Assembly: GCA_034428395.1 (NCBI GenBank)
Contig: DAOUHX010000507.1
Coordinates: forward strand, 1 to 15,400
DNA from: Bin5 sp034428395
Lineage (GTDB): Bacteria > Chloroflexota > Anaerolineae > Caldilineales > Caldilineaceae
Length of the DNA: 15,400 nt
Direction: 5' to 3'
Both the position numbers and the translations under genes were made by a program. The notes beneath the pieces are model-generated. The model worked only from the letters and a program-made list of their open reading frames with translations, did no database searches and was not told the origin of the DNA. Below are positions 13,658 through 15,400 of this stretch, piece after piece (within the stretch, counting starts at the first letter, position 1; the number at the start of each line of letters is the position of its first letter).

Positions 13658-15400
13658 ATGAAAAGGGTGTGGTTGATTCTCTGTGCGGTGACGGCGTTTG
13701 TTTCGGCCTGCACGACCGAGACGTTTCCGGTTCTGATACCTACTGCGGAGGAGCTCATAGTGCAGAATCCGGGCGCGGCCGAGAGGGCCGCGCTGGTTGC
13801 ACTCTACGAGGCGACGGACGGCGCCAACTGGACGCACAACGACAACTGGCTGAGCGCTGCGCCGGTCGCGGCCTGGTACGGCGTCGCCACTGACGCCAGC
13901 GGCCGCGTCACTGAGCTGAACCTCCCGGCGAACGGGCTAAATGGCCCGATACCCGACTTGAACGCTCTCACCGGCCTGACGAGACTGGCCCTCCAGACCA
14001 ACCGGTTGCGCGGCCCGGTCCCCGATCTGAGCGCGCTCACCAACCTGACATGGCTGGACCTCGGTCACAACCGGCTGCACGGTCCCCTCCTCGACCTGGG
14101 CGCGCTCACCAACCTCTCGAGGCTCTTCCTCGGCGTCAACGGGTTTACCGGGCCGCTCCCCGACCTGGGCGCACTCACCAACCTGAAGGAAGTGGACCTG
14201 GAGTCCAACCAGTTGAGCGGGCCGCTTCCCGATCTGAGCGCGCTCACCAAACTGACAAGGCTGGACCTAGCCTCCAACCAGTTGAGCGGACCGATTCCCG
14301 ACTTGGGCACACTCACCAGCCTGAAGGAGCTGGACCTCGGCGGCAACCAGCTGGGCGGGTCCATCCCGGATATGAGCGCACTGGTCGACCTGGTTAGTCT
14401 GTCCCTCGCGGGCAATCAATTGTGCCTGCCTGAAGACACAGACGTGTCCGGTCTCAGTGAAATTGCGGCCGCCCACCTGCAGAGCCTGAATCTGCCCGCC
14501 TGCCCAGGAACCGGCGGCCCGCCGCCGCCGCAGAATCCGGGCGCGTCGGCGCCGCCGCAGAATCCGGGCGCGTCGGCGGATAGAGACGCGCTGGTCGCCC
14601 TTTACGCGGCGACCGACGGCGCCAACTGGACGGACAGCGCCAACTGGCTGAGCGACAAACCGCTCGGGGCGTGGCACGGCGTTACCACCGACAGCGCCGG
14701 TCGGGTCACTTCGCTGTTCCTCGGGGGCAACCAGTTGAGCGGGGAGATCCCGTTTGAGCTGAGCAACCTCACCAACCTGACGAAGTTACACCTCGAAGTG
14801 AACAATTTGAGCGGTTCGATACTGCCGGAGCTGGGCAACCTGTCCAACTTGACATCGCTGGCCCTCGCGGGCAACGGGTTGCGCGGGGAGATCCCGTCTG
14901 AGCTGGGCAACCTGACCAACCTGACATCGCTGGCCCTCTGGGGCAACCAATTTAGCGGGCAGATTCCGTCTGAGCTGGGCAACCTGACCAACCTGACTTC
15001 GCTATCCCTCGGTGGCAACCAGTTTAGCGGGGAGATACCGGCCTGGCTTGCCGACTTCACCAACCTGACGACGCTGAGGCTCAGCGGCAATTTGGGCGGG
15101 GAGATACCGGCCTGGCTGGTCAACTTCACCAACCTGACAATACTGGACCTCGGCCGCAACCGGTTGAGCGGGGAGATCCCGGCCTGGCTGGGCCAGCTCA
15201 CCAACCTGAGAAGACTGTACCTCGGGCGCAACCGGTTGCGCGGGGAGATCCCGTCTGAGCTGAGCAACCTGACCAACCTGACATCGCTGGGCCTCGCGGG
15301 CAACCGGTTGAGCGGGGAGATACCGGCTTGGCTGGTCGACCTCGCCAACCTGACAGACCTGTACATCTCAGACAACCGGTTGAGCGGATGCGTGCCCGTA
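13658..15400 (+). CDS. Leucine-rich-repeat lipoprotein, two-unit, runs off window
   Basis: The frame opens at an ATG with AAGGAG nine bases upstream and stays open to the window's end (581 codons). A lipoprotein signal peptide ends in the lipobox VSAC (C18), so it should be anchored to a membrane and exposed outside the cytoplasm. Two similar units follow. Each begins with a cap (ALVALYEATDGANWT... or ALVALYAATDGANWT... , then GRVT). Unit 1 has about seven 23-residue repeats of the PDLSALTNLT type and a Cys-containing end. Unit 2 has about nine 24-residue repeats of the plant-like SGEIPSELGNLTNLTSL type and is ending at LSGCVPV at the window edge. A Pro-rich linker with QNPGASA joins them. 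One repeat, near 15085, is two residues short but stays in frame. Repeat proteins like this bind proteins or glycans; adhesion or recognition is inferred. Confidence 0.88.
   Translation, partial: MKRVWLILCAVTAFVSACTTETFPVLIPTAEELIVQNPGAAERAALVALYEATDGANWTHNDNWLSAAPVAAWYGVATDASGRVTELNLPANGLNGPIPDLNALTGLTRLALQTNRLRGPVPDLSALTNLTWLDLGHNRLHGPLLDLGALTNLSRLFLGVNGFTGPLPDLGALTNLKEVDLESNQLSGPLPDLSALTKLTRLDLASNQLSGPIPDLGTLTSLKELDLGGNQLGGSIPDMSALVDLVSLSLAGNQLCLPEDTDVSGLSEIAAAHLQSLNLPACPGTGGPPPPQNPGASAPPQNPGASADRDALVALYAATDGANWTDSANWLSDKPLGAWHGVTTDSAGRVTSLFLGGNQLSGEIPFELSNLTNLTKLHLEVNNLSGSILPELGNLSNLTSLALAGNGLRGEIPSELGNLTNLTSLALWGNQFSGQIPSELGNLTNLTSLSLGGNQFSGEIPAWLADFTNLTTLRLSGNLGGEIPAWLVNFTNLTILDLGRNRLSGEIPAWLGQLTNLRRLYLGRNRLRGEIPSELSNLTNLTSLGLAGNRLSGEIPAWLVDLANLTDLYISDNRLSGCVPV
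14525..14578 (+). repeat. Exact tandem duplication of a 27-bp linker
   Basis: Two identical 27-bp copies (14525-14551 and 14552-14578) encode PPQNPGASA twice between the two leucine-rich-repeat units. A related QNPGAA sequence also precedes unit 1, near 13771. The perfect identity points to a recent slippage event. Confidence 0.9.
14891..15290 (+). repeat. Near-identical DNA repeats within the LRR unit
   Basis: Blocks of about 40 bases at 14891, 14963 and 15248 (core GAGCTGGGCAACCTGACC) are almost identical at the DNA level, differing by one to a few bases. The GAGATACCGGCCTGGCT block recurs near 15032, 15101, 15175 and 15317. The repeats are thus recent copies and prone to recombination or slippage. 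Confidence 0.8.

Noticed and set aside
14050..15375. Long open frames antisense and out of frame to the LRR gene
   Set aside because: They are mirror images of the GC-rich leucine-rich repeats; the plus-strand frame has the signal peptide, ribosome-binding site and clear LRR pattern.

Overview
This 15.4 kb window looks like an accessory, defence-island-like stretch of a bacterial chromosome. It starts just downstream of two tRNA genes and is scarred by several generations of mobile elements. The host cannot be fixed from sequence alone. Bacterial-type tRNAs without an encoded CCA, Shine-Dalgarno-led genes, an IS5-family element, and a lipoprotein with plant-like leucine-rich repeats fit an uncultured free-living or sponge-associated bacterium. 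Chloroflexota is my weak guess, from the style of the leucine-rich-repeat and small secreted proteins only.

Layout. 40-255: tRNA-Gln(TTG) and tRNA-His(GTG), with a probable terminator at 346-367. 907-3714: a large SMC/RecN-like ATPase with a central CxxC zinc-hook motif. 3810-3831: a probable solo IS end. 3904-4497: the N-terminal stub of an Eco57I/type IIG-like restriction-modification enzyme, cut off at an inverted repeat. 4492-6892: a 2.4 kb cassette bounded by 34-bp imperfect inverted repeats. It carries a small aromatic-rich protein and a complete GmrSD-type (DUF262 plus HNH/DUF1524) enzyme, but no transposase. 6988-7029: a bidirectional terminator between converging genes.

7154-9968 (minus strand): a three-gene operon of an AT-hook-like small protein, a CoiA-like zinc-finger protein and a cytosolic Hanks-type Ser/Thr kinase. 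An 825-bp IS5-family element (8657-9481) has landed exactly at the stop codon of the middle gene and splits the operon. 10033-10425: an internally deleted IS3-family remnant. 10465-10869: a small secreted protein. 10974-11774: a protein with a PD-(D/E)XK-like motif. 11775-12343 is apparently noncoding. 12344-12760: a small hypothetical gene. 12923-13466: a frameshifted DUF1828 gene. 13658-15400: a leucine-rich-repeat lipoprotein that runs off the window.

Several genes belong to families associated with anti-phage defence: the SMC-like ATPase, the type IIG stub, GmrSD and the kinase. The two best candidates for an undescribed system are the inverted-repeat-bounded GmrSD cassette and the AT-hook/zinc-finger/kinase operon. 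Both assignments rest on motifs read by eye; no database search was possible.
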